Shown: piece by piece, positions 43,658 to 52,983 of the stretch
Numbering within the stretch: position 1 is the stretch's first letter
How the letters are laid out: each line of letters starts with the position of its first letter
DNA from: Halocatena halophila
GTDB taxonomy: Archaea; Halobacteriota; Halobacteria; Halobacteriales; Haloarculaceae
Assembly (NCBI GenBank): GCA_027563145.1
Contig: CP071306.1
Coordinates: 2,356,001 to 2,420,000, forward strand
Direction of reading: 5' to 3'
DNA: 64,000 bases
Program-made: the position numbers and the translations under genes
Notes under the pieces: generated by a model
The model's database searches: none
What the model was told of the DNA's origin: nothing
Seen by the model: only the letters and a program-made list of their open reading frames with translations

Positions 43658-44926
43658 ATGCTCATCACCAACGCGACGCTCGCGGATGGTCGTCGCCGCG
43701 ACGTTCGTGTGAACCGGACGGGCCGAATCAATGCCGTCGAACCACGCATCGACCCTGCCGGTGACGAAACCGTCCGCGACGTTGCCGGAAAGCTGTTGCT
43801 GCCGGGAATGATCGACATACACGTCCATTTTCGCCAACCGGGTGCTGGTCACAAAGAGACCTGGAAAACCGGCTCACAGAGTGCCCTGGCCGGTGGTGTC
43901 ACCACCGTTGTTGACCAGCCCAATACCGACCCTCCGACGATCTCCGGACCGGCGTTCGAGCAGAAGGCTGCCTGTGCGACGGATTCGTACGTCGATTTTG
44001 GACTCAACGGCGGCGTAACTGACGACTGGGATCCAGACTCGCTGTTCGAGAAACCGCTGTTCGCGCTTGGTGAGGTGTTTCTCGCCGATTCGACCGGCAA
44101 CATGGGTATCGACACCGATCTGTTCGAGGTCGCCCTCGAGCGTGCCAGTGCCAACGACGTTCCCGTGACCGTACACGCAGAAGATGGATCCCTGTTCGAC
44201 GAGTCGGCGACCGACCGAACTGACGCCGACGCCTGGAGTGCCTATCGGACGCCACGAGCCGAGGTGGCGGCGATCGAACGCGCCTGTACACTCGCTACGG
44301 CCCACGACACTCCGATTCACGTCGCGCACACTAGCACCCCGGACGGCATCGATACTGCCACTGCAGCCGGAATGACATGTGAAGTGACACCTCACCACAT
44401 GCTACTCAGTCGGGAGGATTATCCACGACTGGGAACCCACGGTCGGATGAATCCGCCGCTCCGTTCGAAAGAGAAACAACAGGCCGTCTTCGATCGAGTG
44501 TGCGATGGCACTGTCGATATCATAGCCACCGATCACGCCCCACACACCCGAGCGGAAAAGGATGCGTCCATCTGGGAGGCACCCAGTGGCGTTCCTGGCG
44601 TCGAAACTGCCCTTGGGCTGTTGCTTGCGGTTGCACGGGACGGTCCACTTTCGATTGAGACCGTTCGTGATCTCACCGCCCGCACTCCCGCGGAGCTGTT
44701 CGATCTCGAGAAAGGCCACATCGAACCCGGCTACGAAGCCGATCTTGTCTGCTTCGATCTCGATGCCGTCGAACCGATCCGGGCGGAGTCGCTCCACACG
44801 AACTGTGAGTGGACACCGTTCGAAGGAATGGACGCGATCTTCCCCGAGTGGACCATGGTCGGTGGCTCGATTGCCTTTCACGACGGCGAGTTCGAAGCTC
44901 CTGTTGGCACGAATGTCCACTCATGA
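43658..44926 (+). CDS. pyrC: Dihydroorotase, type I
   Basis: The 422-residue protein has the amidohydrolase sites of dihydroorotase: DIHVHFRQPGAG for the first metal, VVDQPNTDPP, HAEDG and HTSTPDGID for further ligands, ATDHAPHTRAEKD for the catalytic Asp. It makes dihydroorotate in pyrimidine synthesis. The bridging lysine expected in GYK-F type segments is not seen; the corresponding stretch reads ALGEVFLADSTGNMG. It starts 44 bases after the lipoate ligase homologue and may be co-transcribed with it. Confidence 0.91.
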   Translation: MLITNATLADGRRRDVRVNRTGRINAVEPRIDPAGDETVRDVAGKLLLPGMIDIHVHFRQPGAGHKETWKTGSQSALAGGVTTVVDQPNTDPPTISGPAFEQKAACATDSYVDFGLNGGVTDDWDPDSLFEKPLFALGEVFLADSTGNMGIDTDLFEVALERASANDVPVTVHAEDGSLFDESATDRTDADAWSAYRTPRAEVAAIERACTLATAHDTPIHVAHTSTPDGIDTATAAGMTCEVTPHHMLLSREDYPRLGTHGRMNPPLRSKEKQQAVFDRVCDGTVDIIATDHAPHTRAEKDASIWEAPSGVPGVETALGLLLAVARDGPLSIETVRDLTARTPAELFDLEKGHIEPGYEADLVCFDLDAVEPIRAESLHTNCEWTPFEGMDAIFPEWTMVGGSIAFHDGEFEAPVGTNVHS

Positions 44927-45026
44927 CTGCAATAATTAATTGATCCTTCTACCTGTTCTGGATTTTGGTTGAATCATCCGAGATATTTCGTAGTCGGGTT
45001 CATAAAACACATTTTATCTTAACTAG

Positions 45027-45034
45027 CTTTATTA
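45027..45034 (+). promoter_or_regulatory. TATA box of the Tat-exported unknown gene
   Basis: CTTTATTA is centred about 30 bases before the ATG at 45063. It sits in an AT-rich 136-base gap after pyrC. Confidence 0.5.
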
Positions 45035-45062
45035 CGACTGCCGCAATATTTTCTATCCGACT

Positions 45063-45935
45063 ATGGCGGAAAGTAACTTCACGCGGCGGAGTGCACTTCG
45101 GACGATTGGGGCAGGAATTGCGGGAACCGCTGCCCTCTCCGGAACGGGGTCGGCCCACTGTGTCGAGGTCTCGGACAGTCGCACGTCGTATCGACCGGCA
45201 GCAAATACGCCACTGTTTACTCCTCGCTGGGAGTTCGATACGTTCACAATTAATGATGCCATCGACGGCTGGTCGTCCAGTCGGACACAGTCGTTGCCGG
45301 AGTGGTCACAGCAGTCGGGAATCGAGTTCACTCAGTCCGGCGATTCGGTATTTGATCGGGCAACTCTCCAGCTTGATAAGCGGTATTCGAACATCTGGGG
45401 GTCGGTATCACAGCTCTCGGTTGTTGGGGCACCGGTACACATCGATCTCGACGAGCTCTCGGTGGGTGAAGCCACCCTGTCGGTCGACATTGACGCCAGC
45501 TATGCGGGCGCAGTCGAACTGTCGGGGAGTCCGAGTGACTCCACGCAGATCGACATTCGCGGCGCAGTCGGATTTGGTCCGTATACGGATGTCCGCCAGC
45601 AGACGAAAGCTCCGGGGCTGTCCAGTTCATTTGTGAGCGCGAGGGGCGTTGAACGATCGCTGTTCGATAAGCGCATCAGCGGTTCCAATCAGCGTCGGCT
45701 CATCGAGCAGTCGCCATCGATGATGACGCTTACGACTGAAGTGACACAGTCGGACACGTACGTCGTCTACGGCGTCCTCGAGTCGGTCGCCGACATCGAG
45801 TACGAAAACGACGCTGCGAAGGTTGATTTCAGTTCGAATGGACCGGACATGCGTGGATCGGGCTTTGTGGATCTGGATGTCCCCCACGGACTGTCGCTTG
45901 AGCAGATCCGCATTCGGGCAAACGAGCTCCGTTAA
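45063..45935 (+). CDS. Tat-exported protein of unknown function
   Basis: The 290-residue precursor starts with a twin-arginine signal (NFTRRSALRTIGAGIAGTAA). The mature part is rich in Ser, Asp and Thr, beta-strand-like, and without Cys pairs or a known domain. It has no C-terminal membrane helix or PGF motif, so it is probably released or held by another protein. It stands alone between pyrC and the DUF7268-like gene (which is convergent). I do not recognise the family. Confidence 0.7.
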   Translation: MAESNFTRRSALRTIGAGIAGTAALSGTGSAHCVEVSDSRTSYRPAANTPLFTPRWEFDTFTINDAIDGWSSSRTQSLPEWSQQSGIEFTQSGDSVFDRATLQLDKRYSNIWGSVSQLSVVGAPVHIDLDELSVGEATLSVDIDASYAGAVELSGSPSDSTQIDIRGAVGFGPYTDVRQQTKAPGLSSSFVSARGVERSLFDKRISGSNQRRLIEQSPSMMTLTTEVTQSDTYVVYGVLESVADIEYENDAAKVDFSSNGPDMRGSGFVDLDVPHGLSLEQIRIRANELR

Positions 45936-45985
45936 CACCAATCCAGAACCCGATCGAGCACCGCAGCGACTGGTGTTTCGTCAAA

Positions 45986-46333
45986 TCAGGGTCCAAACAA
46001 CAGTCCGACGACGGTCACTGCGCCCATGATCCCGCCACCGAAGCCGGCAACTCTGGCCATTGCGCGCCGGGAGCTGGCTTCTGTCCAGTCACTTTCTCTA
46101 TCGAGATGGCGATGGACCGTTTCGATCGACCGTCCCAGCAACACCGAGCCGGACCAGCCGAGCAGTCCAAAGCCAAAGACGAGTGCACCGACGGCGAACA
46201 GCTGTGTGGTTACGGTCTGGGAGTCATATCGGACCCCCCCGACGAGCAAACCGAGCGCGCCGATGGCAACCCCAGCGAGTAGACTGCCTCCCACAATTCT
46301 GACTCGAGTCTCGAGCCAGTTGGTTGCAGCCAT
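45986..46333 (-). CDS. Small membrane protein, DUF7268-like
   Basis: A 115-residue protein with three membrane helices (GGSLLAGVAIGALGLLVGGV; FAVGALVFGFGLLGWSGSVL; AGFGGGIMGAVTVVGLLFG) and a short charged loop between the second and third. I associate it with DUF7268. Its start overlaps the stop of the DppC-like permease gene, so it is the last gene of the peptide transporter operon; whether it works with the transporter is unknown. Confidence 0.75.
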   Translation of the reverse strand: MAATNWLETRVRIVGGSLLAGVAIGALGLLVGGVRYDSQTVTTQLFAVGALVFGFGLLGWSGSVLLGRSIETVHRHLDRESDWTEASSRRAMARVAGFGGGIMGAVTVVGLLFGP

Positions 46334-47280
46334 CAGTCGATCGCATCGCGCATTCGTGGATCGAGTGCATCACGCATGCCGTCACCGAGAAGGTTGAATC
46401 CGAGGACGGTCAATGCGAGTGCGAGACCGGGGAAAAACGGCCACCACCACGCCGAGTGCAGCCCGTTTTCCACGCCGGCCGAGAGCATCATTCCCCAGGA
46501 AGGCGCGCCTTCTTTGGCACCAAATCCGAGGAAAGAGAGCGCCGCCAGATCGATGATGGCAAGCCCGAAGTTCAGCGTGCTCTGGACGGTCACCGGCGCG
46601 AGACAGTTCGGCACGACGTGGCGAGCGAGCACCCGAAAGTCTTTCGCGCCGATCGCGATCGTGGCGTCGATGTACTCATCTTCGAGCACGGCGAGGGCTG
46701 CGCCCCGAACGACGCGAGCGAATCGGGGCGTATACACCAGTATCAGTGCAACGACTGCGTTCTGCAGACCGCTTCCGAGAATCGACACCAGCGCAAGCGC
46801 GAGCAACAACGACGGGAACGCGAGCAACACGTCCATTGTTCGCATCACGACGTTGTCCACGAGATCACTGTAATACGCGGCAATTACGCCGAAACTGACG
46901 CCGAGAACGGTCGAGACAGCAACCGTCACGGTGCCCCATTTCAGCGCGAGCCACGATCCAAACAGCACGCGTGGGAAGATAGATCGCGCCTGTCCATCGA
47001 GACCGAACGGATATTTCGGACTCGGCGGCGCTTTTGCCATATCTGCGTTCCCAGAGAGGTTTGAGCCCATGATTTCGCCGTAATATCCTTCGATCGGTCC
47101 GACGCCGCCGATGAAGATTCGGGCGTACAGGGCAATGACGACCATCAACGTGATGATCAACAGCCCGATCATTGCCAGCCGGTTTGCCGCCAGATTCGAG
47201 AGGAACCGCGAGTGTCGGAGCCGATGGATAAAGCCGCGAATCCCCCGTCGCCGCCGTCGTTGTTGTGTTTGTGTGCTCAT
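46333..47280 (-). CDS. Peptide ABC transporter permease, DppC/OppC-like
   Basis: The 315-residue protein begins with a basic stretch and has six or seven membrane helices, with the N-terminal helix IGLLIITLMVVIALYARIFI and the EAA loop region VLEDEYIDATIAIGAKDFRV (residues about 200-220) that contacts the ATPase subunits. It matches DppC/OppC permeases, which with a DppB partner form the channel for di- and oligopeptides. It starts 2 bases after the DppB-like stop and its stop overlaps the next gene. Confidence 0.9.
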   Translation of the reverse strand: MSTQTQQRRRRRGIRGFIHRLRHSRFLSNLAANRLAMIGLLIITLMVVIALYARIFIGGVGPIEGYYGEIMGSNLSGNADMAKAPPSPKYPFGLDGQARSIFPRVLFGSWLALKWGTVTVAVSTVLGVSFGVIAAYYSDLVDNVVMRTMDVLLAFPSLLLALALVSILGSGLQNAVVALILVYTPRFARVVRGAALAVLEDEYIDATIAIGAKDFRVLARHVVPNCLAPVTVQSTLNFGLAIIDLAALSFLGFGAKEGAPSWGMMLSAGVENGLHSAWWWPFFPGLALALTVLGFNLLGDGMRDALDPRMRDAID

Positions 47281-47282
47281 TG

Positions 47283-48329
47283 TTACTGCTGAATTCGTGG
47301 ATCGAGATACGAGTATGTGATATCGACGGTGAGGTTAACCAGCGTGAACAGCATGGCAAACACGAGCACCGCCGCCTGTACAACCGGATAGTCCCCGGCC
47401 TGGATTGCATTCACCAGAATGACTCCAAGCCCACTGATTCCAAACACCGTCTCGGTCAGCACGGCACCACCGAGCATCGTGCCGAACTGAATCCCGATCA
47501 CCGTGATCACCGGGATGAACGCGTTTTTCAGCCCGTGTTTCAACATGGTGATCTTTTGGCCCTGTCCCTTCGCGCGTGCAGTCCGGATATAGTCCTGCCG
47601 GACGACCTCAAGCATCGACGATCGCATCATGCGCGAAATCAGCGCCATCGAGTAGATCCCCATCACTGCCGCCGGCAACAAGAGATGTTCGACCGCGGAG
47701 ACAAACGCGTCAATGTTGCCAAGCAACAGCGTATCTATCGTCATCAACCCCGTTAATGGCAATTCGTGGCCAAAGAACGCCCACGGCCCCTCGATGAAAT
47801 ACTGCGTGTCGATTCGGCTACTGGCAGGTAACACGCCCAGAATGTTCGCAAACAGAATAATGAGTAGGGGACCGCTCCAGAAAATCGGCACGCTGATTCC
47901 CGCGAGCGCACCGATTCGTGTGATGTGATCGGTCAGCGAGTTCTGTTTGATCGCGCTCAACACGCCGAGTGGCACGCCGAGCATCACGCCAAACAGCTGC
48001 CCGTAGATCGCGAGCTCGATCGTCACCGGAAGCTTATCCGCAAGTATCGACCCCCATACCGGTTGGCCGGGCTTTAGCACGTAGGATTCTCCGAAGTCGA
48101 ACTGCGATACGTCGCTTAGAAATCGAGTGTACTGGACCCAGATCGGATCATCGAATCCGAGCTCGGATCGGATCGTCTCGATCTGCTCCTGTGATGCCCC
48201 CTGTCCGGCCATCACGGCGGCCGGATCGTTCCCCCCAAGATGCAAAATTGCGAAAACGACCGTTGAAATACCGATCAGTACCGGTATCAACAGCAAGAGC
48301 CGTTTGATAACGAACCATTTTGACGCCAT
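47283..48329 (-). CDS. Peptide ABC transporter permease, DppB/OppB-like
   Basis: The 348-residue protein has the DppB architecture: N-terminal helix FVIKRLLLLIPVLIGISTVV, an extended periplasm-side loop, then SDHITRIG-like linker and the EAA motif in LEVVRQDYIRTARAKGQGQK. Five further helices follow. It pairs with the DppC-like permease. It starts 57 bases after the substrate-binding protein gene and is part of the same operon. Confidence 0.9.
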   Translation of the reverse strand: MASKWFVIKRLLLLIPVLIGISTVVFAILHLGGNDPAAVMAGQGASQEQIETIRSELGFDDPIWVQYTRFLSDVSQFDFGESYVLKPGQPVWGSILADKLPVTIELAIYGQLFGVMLGVPLGVLSAIKQNSLTDHITRIGALAGISVPIFWSGPLLIILFANILGVLPASSRIDTQYFIEGPWAFFGHELPLTGLMTIDTLLLGNIDAFVSAVEHLLLPAAVMGIYSMALISRMMRSSMLEVVRQDYIRTARAKGQGQKITMLKHGLKNAFIPVITVIGIQFGTMLGGAVLTETVFGISGLGVILVNAIQAGDYPVVQAAVLVFAMLFTLVNLTVDITYSYLDPRIQQ

Positions 48330-48386
48330 CTACCCGATGGCAGAGTCGAGTGTTGAAAAAACCAACTATTCGTAACCCCTGTCAGC

Positions 48387-50051
48387 TCACTCCACGGAAA
48401 CGAGATCCAAGAACGGTCCACCGACGGGAGCGATCTTAAAGCCCGATACCGCGTCTTTCACGCCGCGGAGTTCGTCTGCGTGATCTAAGAACACCCACGG
48501 CGCTTCGTCGTGGGAGATCTGATTCGCCTCGTTGTAGAGTTTCATGCGGGCGTCGTCGTCGTCGATGATCGTCTGTGCCTCCTCGACTTTCTGCATGAAC
48601 TCCTGGTTGGCCCACCCAGACGCGTTGTAGACGTTGTAGCCCTCAGCAGAGAACGAAGCCCAGTCCTGTCCGTCCGGACTCTCGATGCCCGGATGCAACA
48701 GCGGTCGCAGGAAGTTGTCCGGATCACCGTTGTCGGCGTTCCAGCCAAGGAAACACGCGTCGTGTTTGCCGGCGATCGTGTAGTTGAGGAAGTCGTTCCA
48801 CGATTTCTTCTCGATCGTGACGTTGATGCCGACTTCTTTCAGATCCGTTCGGACCTTCTGGGCCGCCTGTGACGGTGACGGGATGTACGGGCGCGGATTC
48901 GTAAACGTGGTCAGCGTAAAGTCGAATCCGTCGCCGAATCCGGCCTCCTCGAGCAGGGATGTCGCCTGCTGTTGATCGTACGGATACGGATCAAGGTCCT
49001 CGTTGTGTCCCGGCACGGCCGGTGGGACGGCCTGACTCGACTGGGAGGCAAAGCCCCTGAAGATCGAATCGACGATCGCCTTCGTATCGACCGCATAGTT
49101 CAGTGCCTGGCGCACCTTCGTGTTCCGGAACTCCTCGCGTTTTTCGAGGTTCATCGCCATATAGCCCGTGACGAGTCCTGTTTTCTGGACCAGCTCGACG
49201 CCGTCTGCCTTATCGATCCGGTCTGCACCCTCGGCGTCAATACCGTCGATGATGTGGATGTCTTCGCTCGTGAGCTTCGAGACACGCGTTGAGTTTTCAC
49301 CCACGGCAAGGAAGATCACGAATTCCGACTTTGGCGTTTCTCCCCAGTAGTCGGGATTGGCCTTCAGCCGGATTTTCTCGCCCTCGTTCTGCCACGCATC
49401 GAGCGTGAACGGCCCCGTGCCGACGGCCGTGCTGTCGAACTGCTCGCCGGTTTCAATCTCTTTTTCGGACATCACGCCCGCGGCGAAGACGGCGAGGTTT
49501 CGCAACATTGGGGCGAATTTCTTTTTCGTCGTGATGGTGACGGTCGTTTCGTCGGTCGCCTCGACACTTTCGACCTCTCCGAACGTGTTGCCGGCGTACG
49601 ACGTGGCGTCCTCCTCACCGATGTAATATTCGTATTCTGGATCGGTGAATCGTTTGTACGTCGCGACGAAATCTGACGCCGTTAGATCCTCGCCGTTGTG
49701 GAACGTCACGTCCTCGCGAAGCGTCAGCGTGATCGTTTTCCCTTCGGTTTCCCACTCCGTGGCCAACCCTGCCTCGATCTCGTTTTTGCCCGGAACAAAC
49801 TGCACCAGCTTATCGTAAATCTGGTTCGTCACTTTCACCGACTCGCCGTCGTCGATCTTGTGGAGATCGAGCGATTTCGTCGCTGCACCCCGCGCGTAGT
49901 TGATCGTTCCCGACGCCTCACCACTGGAACCCCCGTCTGTACCGCCACTCTCGTCTGTCGACCCCGAACACCCTGCCAGAGATACCGCCGCGATCGTTCC
50001 TCCCGTGGCTTTCAGGAATGATCTACGACTGTGATTGCCATCCACGTCCAT
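48387..50051 (-). CDS. Peptide ABC transporter substrate-binding lipoprotein
   Basis: The 554-residue precursor from ATG 50051 carries a Tat lipoprotein signal (SRRSFLKATGGTIAAVSLAGC). The mature protein has SBP family 5 features: DVTFHNGEDLTASDFVATYK, TGPFTLDAWQNEGEKI, and DACFLGWNADNGDPDNF near the C-terminus, as in DppA/OppA-type oligopeptide or nickel/dipeptide binders. Ligand is not determinable. A GTG at 50057 would add two residues. It follows the ATPase gene by about 53 bases. Confidence 0.9.
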   Translation of the reverse strand: MDVDGNHSRRSFLKATGGTIAAVSLAGCSGSTDESGGTDGGSSGEASGTINYARGAATKSLDLHKIDDGESVKVTNQIYDKLVQFVPGKNEIEAGLATEWETEGKTITLTLREDVTFHNGEDLTASDFVATYKRFTDPEYEYYIGEEDATSYAGNTFGEVESVEATDETTVTITTKKKFAPMLRNLAVFAAGVMSEKEIETGEQFDSTAVGTGPFTLDAWQNEGEKIRLKANPDYWGETPKSEFVIFLAVGENSTRVSKLTSEDIHIIDGIDAEGADRIDKADGVELVQKTGLVTGYMAMNLEKREEFRNTKVRQALNYAVDTKAIVDSIFRGFASQSSQAVPPAVPGHNEDLDPYPYDQQQATSLLEEAGFGDGFDFTLTTFTNPRPYIPSPSQAAQKVRTDLKEVGINVTIEKKSWNDFLNYTIAGKHDACFLGWNADNGDPDNFLRPLLHPGIESPDGQDWASFSAEGYNVYNASGWANQEFMQKVEEAQTIIDDDDARMKLYNEANQISHDEAPWVFLDHADELRGVKDAVSGFKIAPVGGPFLDLVSVE

Positions 50052-50104
50052 ACCCACACAGGGTGAATGGTTTCTTATAAGTTTGACGAATTGGAAAACT
50101 GACG

Positions 50105-52948
50105 CTAATTATTGCCGTGGTCAGGTTGGTTGTAAAGATGACAGGCTGCCGGGTGCGGTTCTTTTTGCAACACCGGCTCAGACTGCTCGCAGATGCTGGC
50201 AAACTTGTTGTCGAGCGTCGCTTCGGCTTCGCCCCATTTGCCGTTGCTGATGAGTTCGATCACGTAGGCGATCGTCATTCTGTTTTCTCCGCCGAGGGCC
50301 GTCTCGAACAGTTGATCGACTAGCTCCTGGGGTGAGGCCTCTCCACCCTGTCGAGTCGACTGGGGTCTCGCCACGTTGGTTCCACCATCGGTGGCGTACG
50401 CAACTTCCTGCATCGCCTCAATATCGATGGCCCGCTCTTTTACCTGCTGGCGGAAATGCATCACCTCGCGGTAGGCCTCCTGGGAGATGTCGATGTCATT
50501 GGGCGGAATAATCGACGGACAACGGGTTCTGAACGAACAGCCCGATGGCGGATCGACGGGGCTCGGGACAGTTCCTTCGAGGATGATCCGGTCTGTATCA
50601 CGCGTTGGATCCGGAACCGGAATTGCAGACAGCAACGACCGAGTGTACGGATGCTTCGGCTCGGCGAACAGCTCATCTGTCGGCGCGATCTCGACGATCT
50701 GGCCCAGATACATCACCGCGATACGGTCGCTGATGTGGCGCACGACAGACAGGTCGTGTGCGATAAAGAGGAAGGTGAGCCCGAACTGTTGCTGGAGATC
50801 CTCTAGCAGGTTGATAATCTGAGCCTGCACACTCACGTCGAGCGCGCTCACTGGCTCATCACAGACAATGAAGTCCGGATCGACAGCGAGTGCTCGCGCG
50901 ATCCCAACGCGCTGGCGCTGTCCTCCCGAAAGCTCGTGGGGGTAACGATCTCGCTGAGTGGGATCGAGCCCGACAGCACTCAACAGCTCTGTGATCCGCT
51001 GGTCGCGAACGTCCCATTTCTCCCGGTCGATCTCGACAGACAGGGTAAGCCCCCGGTGACTTGAGGTCAGGTCGATGTCGAGATCCTCCTCCGAGAGGAT
51101 CGGCGTTCGAATCTCAAGCGAACCGATTTCGTCGTTTCGAATCGTCACCGCGATGTCGCTGTCGTCCCGGTCGACGAGTTCTCCAAGCAACGAGTCGGAG
51201 CCGGTGAGATCGATCTGTTTTCCACCGACGACAGTCGCCGAAATGTCGAATCGCGGCCGATCGTGGATCTGTAACGGCTCTTCGATCGTCTTGCCAACCG
51301 TCTGGCGCGGATCGAGACTCGACAGCGGATCCTGGAAAATCATCTGCATGTCTCGGCGTGTTTTGCGCAGTTCAGATCGGCTCAAATCGTCCAGTGGCTC
51401 GCCTGCGAACAGCACTGAGCCGTCTGTCGGCTCGATCAATCGCATGATCGATCGACCAGTTGTGGACTTTCCACAGCCCGACTCACCAACGAGTCCCAGG
51501 GTTTCACCCTCGTACACGTCGAGGTCGATTCCATCAACCGCTTTGACCGTTCCATCACCGAAGAGCCGACCGAGAATGCCACTCTCCTGTGAGAAGTGTT
51601 TTGTCAGCTCGCGTGTGGAAATCAACGGCTCCTCGGTCGTGTCTACGTCTTTCGTCGAGCTGGCACGAACCCCTTCTGGCTGATACCGCGAGATGTCGTA
51701 CTCCGGGAGGATGCATTTCGCCCGGTGGTTGGTCTCATCGCTCCCGTGCTGGAGGAAGGGTATCTCCCCGTGTTCACACTCGGGTTTCGACCACGGACAT
51801 CGTGGTGCAAAATGACACCCGTCAGGCATATTTATCAGATCGGGAACGTTGCCCTCGATCGGTGTGAGCCGATCGGTTCCTTCGTGTGGGATCGATTCTA
51901 GCAGCGTGTAGGTGTATGGATGCGATGGATTCGTGAAGATTTCCTCGACGGGGCCTTCTTCGACGATTTCTCCGGCGTACATCACCGCCACGCGATCGCA
52001 GGTTTCGGCCACGACACCGAGGTCGTGAGTAATAAACAGCACCGACATTCCGATTTCCTGCTGAAGATCTTTGATCAGATCCAGGATCTGCGCCTGGATC
52101 GTGACATCGAGCGCGGTGGTTGGCTCATCGGCGATCAACAGCTTTGGTCGACACGCCAGTGCGATGGCGACGAGGACGCGCTGGCGCATTCCTCCGGAGA
52201 ATTCGTGTGGATACTCGTCGACCCGCTGAGTGGGTTCTGGAATACCAACCTCATCGAGCAGTTCGATCGTTTCTTCTCGAATCTCTTCGCTCATCCGTCC
52301 GGGAACGAGCGATTCGAGAATTGCGTTTGGCCAGTTGTCTTTTCGTTTGCCGCCGTATCGGTGGAGTCGAAGGCTTTCGGCGATCTGTTCGCCGATCGTG
52401 AGCGCAGGATTCAACGACGTCATCGGATCCTGGAACACCATTCCGATGTCGCCCCCCCGGATGTCACGGAGGAGATTTTCGGGCGCTTCGCTCAGATCGA
52501 TCCAGCCATCATCGATGGAGAGAGAACCCCCTTCCGAATCCGGAGTGATGATCTCTTCGGGCTGGCGTCGCGCCATCGAGGCGAGTCCATCAGCCCGATC
52601 CGGAGGCGTCTGTCCCGACGGTATGGCGTTCGGATCGATCGACGCGTCGTTGATGTGGATGAATCCTTCGTGTCGAGCGGTGACGATTGCTTCTGGATAG
52701 TCTCTCGCGATTCGACTGACAGTCGCGGAGTCGTGAAACGCAACTTGACCGGCAGTCACTTCCCCCGGTGCGTCCACGAGATCCATCGCAGAGAGTGCCG
52801 TTACCGACTTCCCAGAACCACTCTCTCCCACGAGTCCGACGGTCTCACCCGCTTTTATGGTGAGGTCGATATCGTTCACCGCCTCGACGACACCGCGATC
52901 GGTGTCGAACTCTGTTCGCAGACCTGACAACGAGAGTAAATCGGGCAC
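50105..52948 (-). CDS. Fused DppD-DppF peptide ABC transporter ATPase
   Basis: The 947-residue protein joins two ATPase domains. Domain 1 has Walker A GESGSGKS near residue 41, signature FSGGMRQRV near 250 and Walker B LLIADEP near 270; domain 2 has GESGCGKS near 489, [10 protein letters not shown] near 673 and [10 protein letters not shown] near 695. Each domain ends in the oligopeptide-transporter cysteine motif ([18 protein letters not shown]). Domain 1 has an insertion of about 75 residues before the Q-loop, domain 2 one of about 80 residues after it, and a C-terminal extension of about 135 residues follows. It powers the DppB/DppC pair encoded downstream. Confidence 0.88.
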   Translation of the reverse strand: MPDLLSLSGLRTEFDTDRGVVEAVNDIDLTIKAGETVGLVGESGSGKSVTALSAMDLVDAPGEVTAGQVAFHDSATVSRIARDYPEAIVTARHEGFIHINDASIDPNAIPSGQTPPDRADGLASMARRQPEEIITPDSEGGSLSIDDGWIDLSEAPENLLRDIRGGDIGMVFQDPMTSLNPALTIGEQIAESLRLHRYGGKRKDNWPNAILESLVPGRMSEEIREETIELLDEVGIPEPTQRVDEYPHEFSGGMRQRVLVAIALACRPKLLIADEPTTALDVTIQAQILDLIKDLQQEIGMSVLFITHDLGVVAETCDRVAVMYAGEIVEEGPVEEIFTNPSHPYTYTLLESIPHEGTDRLTPIEGNVPDLINMPDGCHFAPRCPWSKPECEHGEIPFLQHGSDETNHRAKCILPEYDISRYQPEGVRASSTKDVDTTEEPLISTRELTKHFSQESGILGRLFGDGTVKAVDGIDLDVYEGETLGLVGESGCGKSTTGRSIMRLIEPTDGSVLFAGEPLDDLSRSELRKTRRDMQMIFQDPLSSLDPRQTVGKTIEEPLQIHDRPRFDISATVVGGKQIDLTGSDSLLGELVDRDDSDIAVTIRNDEIGSLEIRTPILSEEDLDIDLTSSHRGLTLSVEIDREKWDVRDQRITELLSAVGLDPTQRDRYPHELSGGQRQRVGIARALAVDPDFIVCDEPVSALDVSVQAQIINLLEDLQQQFGLTFLFIAHDLSVVRHISDRIAVMYLGQIVEIAPTDELFAEPKHPYTRSLLSAIPVPDPTRDTDRIILEGTVPSPVDPPSGCSFRTRCPSIIPPNDIDISQEAYREVMHFRQQVKERAIDIEAMQEVAYATDGGTNVARPQSTRQGGEASPQELVDQLFETALGGENRMTIAYVIELISNGKWGEAEATLDNKFASICEQSEPVLQKEPHPAACHLYNQPDHGNN

Positions 52949-52983
52949 GGTTGAGAGTCGTTAGAATAGGACAGTTAAATCAT

